A stretch of 64,000 bases of DNA. Origin: Alistipes ihumii AP11 (GTDB lineage: Bacteria > Bacteroidota > Bacteroidia > Bacteroidales > Rikenellaceae). Positions 9,494-17,670 of this stretch are shown piece after piece. A program made the translations under genes and the position numbers. Under the pieces are notes generated by a model that saw nothing but the letters and a program-made list of their open reading frames with translations, had not been told where the DNA came from and did not search any database. The stretch spans positions 2,108,001 to 2,172,000 of the forward strand of contig NZ_CP102294.1 of assembly GCF_025144665.1 (NCBI RefSeq), written 5' to 3'. Within the stretch, counting starts at the first letter, position 1, and each line of letters starts with the position of its first letter.

Positions 9494-11184
9494 CCGTTTT
9501 TTCACAGGACGGCGTGCAGCGACGCTCGGGAGAATGGTCCTATTCGATTCCCGACGCGCTGGGCCGCGAGGTTCTTCGAGGAACTTGCAAGACGCTCGGC
9601 GGAGCGAACCTTGCGCAAAGCCTGCTCGACGGGAAAACGCTCGTCGCACGATACGACGGCTCGTCGGGCGATGCCGGGTACGCCGTTCTGCTCGACGGAC
9701 AGGCGGTCGAACTGGCCGGCGGACGCTTCCTCTCGGCCCAGTATTACGACTCCTACGACTTTCTTTCCCGCTCGGAGTTCTCCGAACTCGGATTCGAGAA
9801 CGACCCGAACTACGGCAAACGGTACACCGGCGGAGACAAGAGCCTCCATACGGGAAGCATCCGCACGAGCTTGTCGCCCCAGCAGACCGTCCGGATGCCC
9901 GAGGCATACTATTACGACCTGCACGGACGACTCGTTCAGTGCAACGGCCGCAACCACCTCGGAGGAAAGGACCGGTATCTTGCGCGGTACGACTTCACGG
10001 GGCGGCCGGTCCAGACCCGGGAGTCGCATTCTTCTTCGGCCAGCGGCTCGCAAAGGGGACTGACGACGACCCTCGCATACGATCATGACGGACGTCTCTC
10101 GTCGCAACGGCTCGCACTCTCTTCCGCGACGATTCCGATGACGACAAACTACTCCTACGACGAGGCGGGAAGACTGAGCGAAAAAACACTCGGCTCGACT
10201 CCCGTAAGCTATGCGTACAACGTCCGAGGCTGGATCGGCAAGATTGCGAGCGCTCCGTTCGTCTCCGAGCTCCGATACGAGAACCCTCGGTACGGAGGCG
10301 CTCCTCTCTACTCGGGCATGGTCTCGCAGTGGACATGGAAACACGGACAGCAACCCGAAAACGATTATGTGTTCTCCTACGACGGTGTCGGAAGATTGGT
10401 TGCAGCCAAGCACTTCGTGGACGGAGCAAGAACCGACGGTTACACGGAGCGTGGAATCCGCTACGACGCGAACGGGAACCTGCTGTCGATTTCGCGGACG
10501 GCCGGTGGAGCGGTGAGCGACAGTCTGCGGTTCACCCTCGGCGGGGACGTGCTGTTGGACGTCTCAGGGACCTCGACGGGCGTGTTCGAGTACGATCCGA
10601 GCGGAAATTTGGTGAAAGACGGGCTGAATCGTTTGGAATTCAGTTATAATTGTTTAAATTTGATGCAGACGGTACAGACTACCGTCGGAGCGTCCAAGGC
10701 TCAGTTCACCTACGGCTCGGACGGCAGGAAGCTCTCGGAGAAAGCCAGAACCGGCGGGTTCGAGTACCTGGGTTCTTTGATATATGCTTATCGCGGCGGT
10801 ACTCTCTCCCTCGCGCAAGCGGTGACCGACGAGGGGACGATTCAGTCGGCGGGAGTGAATTACTTTATCCGGGATCATTTGGGCAGCGTCCGTGCCGTCG
10901 TGGACCACACGGGTAAGATCGTCGAGCGGAACGACTACTATCCTTTCGGGGGACGGCATGAAAACTCGGCCTTGTCTCTTTCGGCGACGAATCGCTACAA
11001 GTTCGGCGGCAAGGAAACACTCGAACCGGTCAGCCTCGATATGCTCGACTTCGGAGCCAGATTCTACGACCCGAGGATCGCTCGCTGGAATACGCAGGAC
11101 CCGCTGGCTGAAAAATACTTCTCGCTTTCACCCTATAACTATTGCGCGGGAAATCCCATCACGTTGGTCGATCCGACGGGGATG
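9494..11184 (+). repeat. RHS core repeat, copy B
   Basis: This is a near-identical duplicate of 6526-8216 without net insertions or deletions. Most differences are silent or conservative, for example Ser to Cys at the codon near 9940. Two patches of dense change occur at 10098-10150 and 10964-10989. It begins abruptly in mid-codon context just after the hairpin at 9453-9487. Confidence 0.9.
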
Positions 11185-11805
11185 TTCATGACCGATTATT
11201 TCAATCTGAATGGGAAAAAAGTTAGGCATGTCGATGACAATAAAACGGATCGTTACTTGGTTCTTACTACATCCAGTCAAGAATCGATAGTCGATCAAAC
11301 CATAGAGGCGGGCGGTATGATCGATGTGCCGACTAACGATATGGTTGCACTTATGAGTGAAATCTATGACCGGATGGAACAGACAGGTTTAGAATACGGT
11401 TTTCGGGTAGGTGAAAAGGGAACTCTGTCCCGGATTGTGGAGGGGAAAAGCGGAGAACTCAGTTTCAATGATTGGCTGCCTGCAATGAAAGATTTAGTCG
11501 ATCAAGGCGATCGAGTTGTACTCGATGCTCATGGACATCCTTTAAAAAAGGATGAAAATGGAAATATTATTTCTGTTGGAACTCCCAAACCTTCACCTGT
11601 TGATAAAGAGAATGTCGTAGGATGTCAGCCCAATATAGTGTTAGGTTATCAGCAACAACAATTCCCTGTTCACAATACATTTCCTACTCAGTTTGAGACA
11701 AAAACAGTTAGATATATTGGATTTTTTAATAGGGATCAAGTTTTTTCTCCTATTGAATTTTCGAAATTTAGAAATTCTATTTTCAAAATAAATAAACAGC
11801 GATGA
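9494..11805 (+). pseudogene. Headless RHS core fragment with an alternative JAMM-like tip (orphan module B)
   Basis: The frame reads through the last 563 residues of an RHS core nearly identical to the intact gene, then switches after DPTGM to a different ~207-residue tip. There is no ATG start, signal peptide or N-terminal shell: upstream in frame it runs straight into the terminator hairpin, the only possible initiator being a TTG inside that stem. It is therefore a silent cassette rather than an expressed gene. The tip has H-x-H (codons 11530-11538) and S-x2-D (codons 11593-11604) with an 11-residue insertion relative to the first tip, so it is probably a divergent JAMM-like peptidase. Homologous recombination through the shared core would place this tip on the intact gene. 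Confidence 0.8.
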
Positions 11806-12341
11806 AAGCGGTTATTTACAGTGCGATAATTTTACTAACATGGGAAATGGGTTATGCTCAAGAGGGTGAATATTCATTATTGTCACGTTTTGATCCTCAA
11901 ACATTATACGGGAGTCCTAGCTATAAAGAAAAACCGGCAGGGTATGAAATATTAGTACCGTCATTTCATATGAATGGCCCTTATGGTTACAGTAGTTTGA
12001 ATTATTATTGGACTTTCCTTTTATCAGATTATGGAACGATCGCTATTCAAACTCCTATGCTTCCATATCATGGAAAAACAACCATATTGCGGATAACTGA
12101 TACAACTAAAACGGTTTGCCGTATAGTTTCTTATGACTCAATTCAAAACAGTATTCCAGAATATTTATTGTGTTGTAATAATGACGGATGTATTCCTCCC
12201 CCTTACATTAAAAAGCAAAGGAACCGAAGGAATATGATTATTCAAAACGACAGTTTAACAATTTATCTGATAAATATCAAACCGCAAAATTTAGAAAAAA
12301 TCTGTCGGGTGGTGACAACACCAATAGCTGATTATAGATAA
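11802..12341 (+). CDS. Putative immunity protein for orphan tip B, exported
   Basis: The start codon overlaps the stop codon of the RHS fragment as ATGA, which suggests translational coupling when the tip is expressed. The 179-residue product begins with a signal peptide (MKAVIYSAIILLTWEMGYAQ), then an unfamiliar Tyr-rich sequence with a CC and CIPPP segment near residues 125-135. It shows no obvious similarity to the putative immunity protein of the first module, as expected if each protects against its own tip. Function is inferred only from position, size, export signal and AT-rich composition. A hairpin terminator follows at 12394-12435. Confidence 0.55.
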   Translation: MKAVIYSAIILLTWEMGYAQEGEYSLLSRFDPQTLYGSPSYKEKPAGYEILVPSFHMNGPYGYSSLNYYWTFLLSDYGTIAIQTPMLPYHGKTTILRITDTTKTVCRIVSYDSIQNSIPEYLLCCNNDGCIPPPYIKKQRNRRNMIIQNDSLTIYLINIKPQNLEKICRVVTTPIADYR

Positions 12342-12393
12342 GCTGAGATTTCAGGTTACCTTAATTGTATCAAGCACCAGGCAAAATATCGAT

Positions 12394-12435
12394 TATAATG
12401 TGGTCTCCTTGGTAAAATAAGGAGACCACATTATA
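12394..12435 (+). terminator. Hairpin terminator after orphan module B
   Basis: A perfect 17-bp stem (12394-12410 with 12419-12435) and an 8-base loop lie 52 bases after the putative immunity gene. The flanks are A/T-rich (TTATTTATAAATAAT after the stem). Like the hairpin at 9453, it lies just before the next truncated RHS core. Confidence 0.65.
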
Positions 12436-12489
12436 TTATTTATAAATAATGAACAATCTTTGAAACTTTATCCATGATAGAATTGCCAT

Positions 12490-13182
12490 GATCCGAACGG
12501 AAATTTGGTGAAAGACGGACTGAAGCGTTTGGAATTCAGTTATAATTGTTTAAATTTGATGCAGGCGGCCAAAACAGCTGCCGGAGCGTCCAAGGCTCAG
12601 TTCACCTACGGCTCGGACGGCAGGAAGCTCTCGGAGAAAGCCGGAACCGGCGGATTCGAGTACATGGGTTCTTTGATATATGCTTATCGCGGCGGTACTC
12701 TCTCCCTCGCGCAAGCGGTGACCGACGAGGGAACGATTCAGTCGGCGGGAGTGAATTACTTTATCCGGGATCATTTGGGCAGCGTCCGTGCCGTCGTGGA
12801 CCACACGGGCAAGATCGTCGAGCGGAACGACTACTATCCTTTCGGGGGGACGACATGAAAATGCCTCTTTGCCCTTGACAGGCGTCAATCGCTACAAGTT
12901 CGGCGGCAAGGAAACACTCGAACCGGTCAGCCTCGATATGCTCGACTTCGGAGCCAGATTCTACGACCCGAGGATCGCTCGCTGGAATACGCAGGACCCG
13001 TTGGCGGAGAAATACTTCTCGCTTTCACCCTATAACTATTGCGCGGGAAATCCCATCACGTTGGTCGATCCGACGGGGATGGTAATGGACGATTATCGTT
13101 TGAAGAAAAATGGAGAGATCGAGTTGATGAAAAAGACAAACGATAATTACGATGTCATTTATGCTGAAAATGAAAAAGGAGA
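12490..13182 (+). repeat. RHS core repeat, copy C, extending into the tip
   Basis: Similar to 7626-8317 of the intact gene with a one-base insertion in the poly-G run. Unlike copy B, the similarity passes through the DPTGM junction and covers about the first 34 codons of the JAMM tip. At the diagnostic patch near 12855-12885 it matches copy A rather than copy B. Confidence 0.85.
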
Positions 13183-13291
13183 GATTGATTTATTCAATAC
13201 GATTAGTATTGATAGAGGTATATTATCTAATAAAATAACCGGAACGATCACCCCTCACGGAAAGGAATATTCATATGATGCATATGGGTAG
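12490..13291 (+). pseudogene. Truncated and frameshifted RHS fragment with a partial tip (orphan module C)
   Basis: This holds only the last ~200 codons of the RHS core and about 70 codons of tip. A run of five G in the intact copy is six G here (12844-12849), a +1 shift that ends the first frame at 12858; the remaining core and tip continue in another frame to 13291. The tip follows that of the intact gene almost exactly to about 13182, then becomes a related but different sequence (ISIDRGIL against IQIDKNIL) and stops after about 35 further codons, before any H-x-H motif. There is no ATG start. It is a decayed cassette. Confidence 0.8.
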
Positions 13292-13371
13292 TGTTTTAAA
13301 TTAGGGGATGACTTCAATTCAATAATTAAAACGCTGTTTTTCAGCGCAAATTTTCCTTTCGCAGGTAAAGC

Positions 13372-13397
13372 AAAAGCGACTACTACAGTCGCTTTTT
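13372..13397 (+). terminator. Hairpin terminator between orphan module C and the IS1-type gene
   Basis: A 10-bp stem (13372-13381 and 13387-13396) with a 5-base loop ends in a T tract (13393-13397). It lies about 80 bases after the truncated tip and may once have followed that module's immunity gene. Confidence 0.6.
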
Positions 13398-13481
13398 GTA
13401 TTTTGCACCCTTAAATCCTTCGAAAACGAGTTTTCAAAACGATATCCAACCTTCGTGTTTCAAATTTGGGGATAGCAAAAA

Positions 13482-14136
13482 TGGAATGCAAATATTGCGG
13501 AGGCACATGCGCGTAAAAGACGGAAGGCAGAACAACGGTAGGCAACGCTATAAGTGCAAATCGTGTCATCGGAAACAGCAGGCACTATATAGTTACAACG
13601 CCTACCAGAAAGGAATCAATAACGAGATCGTAACATTAACCAAAGAAGGAGTCGGCATCCGAAGCACAGCACGAATACTGAATATCTCTCCTACAACCCT
13701 ACTCAGCAGAATTGTTCAGATTGCCCATACGATCTCGCGTCCTCCGGTCATCAATCAAAGAACCTATGAAGTAGATGAAATAAAGAGTTTTGTACGAAGA
13801 AAGTCCGAACACATCTGGATAGCATATGCCCTAGACAGAAAATCCAAACAAGTCGTTAGTTACAATATCGGTCCACGGACAAACGCCACCCTTAACGTAG
13901 TTCTCGAAACACTCCGTCTATCCGATGCCAAACGAGTTTATACCGATAGGCTAAGAAATTACCGTTCTCTGATCGAGACAAAGATCCATCGGACATCATT
14001 ATACGGGACCAATCATATCGAACGACATAATTTAACGATTCGGACTCATCTGAAACGTTTAGCACGAAAAACCATCTGCTTCAGCAGGAGTGCAGTCATT
14101 CTGTCGGCAATCTTGAAGATTTATTTCTGGGGGTAA
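13482..14136 (+). pseudogene. IS1-family transposase, N-terminally frameshifted
   Basis: The long frame contains an InsB-like DDE domain: DEIKSFV, then AYALDRKSKQVVSY, YTDRLRNY, and near the end IERHNLT with RLARKTICFS, all characteristic of IS1 elements. The N-terminal zinc finger is split. MECKYCGGTC begins at the ATG at 13482, but that frame stops at 13515-13517, while the second pair of cysteines (YKCKSC) is in the +1 frame. One extra base or a two-base loss therefore separates them. This differs from the programmed frameshift of IS1, which lies much further downstream. I could not find terminal inverted repeats or a target duplication, so the element is probably inactive. Confidence 0.75.
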
Positions 14137-14735
14137 AAGCGTATAATTATATTTCCATTATTTATACACATTATCCGATCCGAACCAACTACTTATTGTC
14201 TTTTGAGCATCGGTGCTCATTGGAGTAATCGAATAGAGGGCTAGCCTCTTTTTAGGACGTGAACAACACACATACAATAAATTGCGCGATCTGTCATAAC
14301 GATTGATATTATGCTTGTTGTTGCTAAACGCGTCATTGTCATTGAAATTTCTCCATGCGCTATCAGCTTAGGTCTTAAAAGTATAAGAACAGAGAATAAA
14401 TTGTTAGCCGATTAAAGATGTTTGTTGCTGTCCGGAGGGAACTCAGATAACAGTTGCATTGGGAAAATGTATTTCAGCGGCTTCATTCCCCGGAAAAAAT
14501 TCCTCCGGCAATCATCGTTACACGATCCCCTCTGTCTGTTCTGTTTGGAGTCCGGCTGATGTTTGTGGAGCAACGGGAACCGACGGGCAATCTGAAAGTG
14601 GAATATTCGGGCAATGAGGGGCTCGAAATACAATGTGGTTTCAAATTAAAATATGTATAGTTTGATTCAAATGCCCTTTATTATGCGGGTGTCTGTTGTT
14701 AAAAATGCATATATTATAAAATATACCCCTAAAAA
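14137..14735. other. AT-rich intergenic stretch after the IS1 remnant; no convincing gene
   Basis: About 600 bases separate the transposase from the promoter of the nitrogen cluster. A short open frame at 14454-14660 has only a TTG start and resembles no family known to me. A small hairpin (GAGCA/TGCTC near 14207-14221) and a weak GAGG/CCTC hairpin followed by T's near 14236 are present. The segment reads as decayed sequence at the edge of the accessory region. Confidence 0.5.
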
Positions 14736-14767
14736 ATTGCATTGTAAAAACAAAATATATAGTTTTG
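14736..14767 (+). promoter_or_regulatory. Putative Bacteroidota promoter of the nitrogen-assimilation cluster
   Basis: A -7 box TAGTTTTG (14760-14767) fits TANNTTTG, and ATTG at 14736-14739 lies 20 bases upstream as a partial -33 box. It is the only such pair I see before the TorF-like gene and would give a leader of about 165 bases, long enough for regulation, although I see no clear riboswitch fold there. Confidence 0.4.
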
Positions 14768-14940
14768 TGCCGAATGACGTGGTAAACGTATTTCGTATGA
14801 AGCCCATTGCTATTACGATTTATTACTCCTTGATCCAGAATCCCCGTTAGGGGATGAACTGAAATGCATCATCGGACGATCCGGAACAGTCTCATCGTAT
14901 GAGGATACGCAACGGTTGTTTCATTTTAAAATCGGGAGTT

Positions 14941-15657
14941 ATGAAAAAAGTTCTACTATTATTGCCTGCAGTCTCCGTTATGGAGCTGACATCCGGAGTG
15001 ATTCACGCGCAGCCCCAAACCGAAATCTCGATAGGTGGCGATCTCGTCAGTACATACGTCTGGAGGGGAGTTTACCAGAGCGGATTCAGTCTGCAGCCGG
15101 AAATCGGCCTTTCCGTAGGAGGGTTCACGGTCGGGGTCTGGGGTTCGACCGATCTCGATAACTTCAAGGAGGTGGACCTCTCGGTGGGGTATTCCGTCGG
15201 GGGTTTTTCGGTCGGAGTGACCGATTACTGGTGGGGCGGGCAACGTCTCGGCGATGGACGGTTCGCGCCTTATTTCAAATACGGTGACACCCACTACTTC
15301 GAGGGTACGCTCGCTTATGAATTCGGGGAGAAGTTTCCGTTGGGCATTTCGTGGAGTACGATGTTCGCCGGGGCCGATAAAAAAGAAAACGGTGATCGGG
15401 CTTGGTCGTCTTACGTGGAGCTTGCCTATCCGTTTTCTGTGGGTTCGGTCGAACTGACTGCTGCGGCTGGTGCAGCGCCATGGGCGGCTCCGGCCTGGTT
15501 GCCGGGTGGATACGACGGATTCCAGATATCGAATGTGTCGCTCAAGGCTTCTCGGGCGATCCCCGTATCGGAAAAATACGAAATTCCCCTTTTCGTCCAG
15601 CTTGCGGTCAACCCGCAGCTCAACTACATGAACCTTGTCATCGGCCTCTCGTTCTGA
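14941..15657 (+). CDS. TorF-family putative outer-membrane protein linked to ammonium uptake
   Basis: I start it at 14941, where MKKVLLLLPAVSVMELTSGVIHAQ is a signal peptide; the in-frame ATG at 14899 adds 14 residues before it. The mature ~215-residue protein is a succession of amphipathic beta strands with many Gly and aromatic residues, opening with ISIGGDLVSTYVWRGV, the typical start of TorF-like barrels, and ending in Phe. Family members are often found beside PII and Amt genes in Bacteroidota, as here (PII 114 bases downstream). A channel for small nitrogen compounds is a reasonable inference, but the substrate is unproven. Confidence 0.7.
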   Translation: MKKVLLLLPAVSVMELTSGVIHAQPQTEISIGGDLVSTYVWRGVYQSGFSLQPEIGLSVGGFTVGVWGSTDLDNFKEVDLSVGYSVGGFSVGVTDYWWGGQRLGDGRFAPYFKYGDTHYFEGTLAYEFGEKFPLGISWSTMFAGADKKENGDRAWSSYVELAYPFSVGSVELTAAAGAAPWAAPAWLPGGYDGFQISNVSLKASRAIPVSEKYEIPLFVQLAVNPQLNYMNLVIGLSF

Positions 15658-15771
15658 AGACCGTAACAGGCATGCGAACGAACATTATGGGCACAATGCT
15701 TACGGACCGGCGACCGGAGAGCTCACGGCGGCCGGAGAAAGCGGTGCGGAACTTCTAAAAATTTATTCGTC

Positions 15772-16128
15772 ATGAAAAAAATCGAAGCGATTATCCGCAA
15801 AAGCAAATTCGAGGATGTGAAGGAGGCCCTCCTTGAAGCGGATATAGAATGGTTCTCTTTCTATGGTGTGCGGGGAATCGGGAAGTCGAGGGAAGCCCGC
15901 GTATACCGAGGTGTCATGTATGACACCAGCTCGATCGAGCGCATGCTGATTTCCGTCGTTGTGCGTGAGAAGAATGTGGAAAAAACCGTGCAGGCCATCC
16001 TGAAGTCAGCCTATACGGGCGAAATCGGGGACGGGCGCATTTTCGTCATACCGATCGAGGACGCGGTCCGTATCCGTACCGGAGAGAGGGGCGACATAGC
16101 CCTTTACAATGCGGAAAAGGAAAAATAA
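15772..16128 (+). CDS. glnK: PII nitrogen regulatory protein (GlnB/GlnK type)
   Basis: The 118-residue product has full PII length, an N-terminal MKKIEAIIRKSKFEDVK strand-helix and the C-terminal signature YTGEIGDGRIFVIPIEDA followed by RIRTGERG. The T-loop has YRGVMY, so tyrosines corresponding to Tyr46 and Tyr51 of enterobacterial GlnK are kept, while the following loop (DTSSIERM) differs. PII trimers sense ATP/ADP and 2-oxoglutarate and, when encoded next to amt, plug the ammonium channel. The amt gene starts 34 bases downstream. I use glnK because of that linkage; glnB would be equally defensible. Confidence 0.9.
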   Translation: MKKIEAIIRKSKFEDVKEALLEADIEWFSFYGVRGIGKSREARVYRGVMYDTSSIERMLISVVVREKNVEKTVQAILKSAYTGEIGDGRIFVIPIEDAVRIRTGERGDIALYNAEKEK

Positions 16129-16162
16129 TTTCGATAATCACATGCAATTTAAATGAAAAATC

Positions 16163-17554
16163 ATGACAAGCTATATTGTATCTGTTTTTTCTAAGATCGG
16201 CATGATGGCAGCCGTCGTTGCGGCCAGCCTGTTTCCCACGAGCCTGAGCGCGCAGGATGTCGCGGGTGCGGCCGATGCAGCGGAACTCGCGCTGGCCGGG
16301 GAAACTCCCGTGCTGGATTCGGGCAACACGGCATGGCTGATCGTGGCCACCGTTCTCGTGCTGCTGATGAGCATTCCCGGAATCGCGTTGTTCTACGGCG
16401 GGCTGGTGCGCCAGAAAAACGTACTGAGCGTCATCATGCAGACGATGTTCATCGTCGGAGTGGTCAGTATTCTGTGGGTAGCTTTCGGGTATAGCTGGGC
16501 GTTCGGCACCGGATTCATGGAGTCGGGCAATCCGTTGGGAGCCGTTATCGGCGGTTTCGACAAAGCCTTTCTGTACGGTATCACGATCGATACGATGATG
16601 CCCAGTGGCATTCCCGAACTGACGTTCGTCATGTTCCAGTGCATGTTCGCTCTGATTACTCCCGCTCTTATTCTGGGGGCGTTCGCCGAGCGGATCAAGT
16701 TTTCGGGCTACACGGTGTTTATCGTGCTGTGGGTCATTCTGGCCTATTTCCCGATGGCGCACTGGGTGTGGGGAGGCGGCTTCCTGCAGCGGATGGGTGC
16801 GATCGATTTCGCCGGCGGAACGGTAGTTCATATCAATGCCGGTATCTCGGCCTTGGTTATGGCGATCATGCTGGGAAAAAGGGAAGATTACCGGATCGGA
16901 CATCCCGTTATTCCGCATAACGTAGCGTTCGTTTTCATGGGAACCTCTTTCCTGTGGCTGGGCTGGTTCGGTTTCAATGCCGGCAGCGGCTTGGCCGCCG
17001 ACGGTCTGGCTGCCAACGCTTTCCTCGTGACTCATGTTGCAACGGCCGTCGCGGCGGTTACTTGGATGGCGATGGACTGGATATGCAACAAGAAGCCGAC
17101 TACCGTAGGCGCGTGCACGGGAGCCGTGGCCGGACTGGTGGCGATCACTCCGGCCGCCGGCACGGTAGATCTGCTGGGCGCATTCTGTATCGGGCTGATT
17201 ACGCCGGTCGTCTGCTTTTTCATGGTGGCCGTCATCAAACCGAAGTTCAAGTATGACGACGCACTGGACGCATTCGGCGTGCACGGCATGGGCGGTATCG
17301 TCGGCTCTGTTCTGACCGGCATTTTCGCTACGCGCTATATCACGGGCGAGGACGGCGTGCAGGGCGCGCTGTACGGCGACTGGCACCAGTTGTGGGTTCA
17401 GATCTTCACGACGCTGGTATCTATCGTGTTCAGTGCCGTCGTTACCTATGTGCTTTACAAGGCGGTAGACAAGCTGATCGGCATCCGGGTCGACAAGCGC
17501 GTCGAAGAAGAAGGGCTCGACATATACGAACACGGCGAGACGGCTTATAATTAA
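16163..17554 (+). CDS. amt: Ammonium transporter Amt
   Basis: The 463-residue membrane protein starts with a signal-like segment ending in SLSAQ, then has about 11 transmembrane segments. It contains the twin-histidine pore positions: H in GGTVVHINAGISALV and H in DAFGVHGMGGIVG. It is an inner-membrane ammonium channel, probably gated by the PII protein encoded just upstream. A 116-base gap with a strong hairpin separates it from asnA. Confidence 0.95.
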   Translation: MTSYIVSVFSKIGMMAAVVAASLFPTSLSAQDVAGAADAAELALAGETPVLDSGNTAWLIVATVLVLLMSIPGIALFYGGLVRQKNVLSVIMQTMFIVGVVSILWVAFGYSWAFGTGFMESGNPLGAVIGGFDKAFLYGITIDTMMPSGIPELTFVMFQCMFALITPALILGAFAERIKFSGYTVFIVLWVILAYFPMAHWVWGGGFLQRMGAIDFAGGTVVHINAGISALVMAIMLGKREDYRIGHPVIPHNVAFVFMGTSFLWLGWFGFNAGSGLAADGLAANAFLVTHVATAVAAVTWMAMDWICNKKPTTVGACTGAVAGLVAITPAAGTVDLLGAFCIGLITPVVCFFMVAVIKPKFKYDDALDAFGVHGMGGIVGSVLTGIFATRYITGEDGVQGALYGDWHQLWVQIFTTLVSIVFSAVVTYVLYKAVDKLIGIRVDKRVEEEGLDIYEHGETAYN

Positions 17555-17610
17555 CGGCGTCGTACAGGGAGGAAGGTTTCAAGTTAGTTTAGGTTTTCAA
17601 ACGAGGATTC

Positions 17611-17644
17611 TCCGGCAGCGGGCAGTCTGACGCCCGCTGCCGGA
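17611..17644 (+). promoter_or_regulatory. Strong hairpin inside the nitrogen cluster (amt-asnA gap)
   Basis: A 13-bp nearly all G/C perfect stem (17611-17623 with 17632-17644) has an 8-base loop and no T run after it. It is therefore more likely an mRNA-stabilising or processing element, or a partial terminator that lowers expression of the downstream assimilation genes, than a full terminator. Confidence 0.5.
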
Positions 17645-17670
17645 AGATCTCAAACAAGAAGGTCAAAATC

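Noticed and set aside
6526-13182. The repeated RHS units considered as a CRISPR or satellite array
   Set aside because: Units are hundreds to 1,700 bases long, coding and without short regular spacers. I saw no CRISPR array anywhere in the window.
13482-13520. Programmed frameshift in the IS1-type transposase
   Set aside because: IS1 shifts at an A-rich slippery site late in insA. Here the break is after 11 codons with no slippery heptamer, so mutation is simpler.
14454-14660. 68-codon frame before the nitrogen cluster
   Set aside because: It has only a TTG start and no family; part of it reads like protein (FVEQREPTGNLKVEYSG), so a gene remnant is possible, but not a gene.
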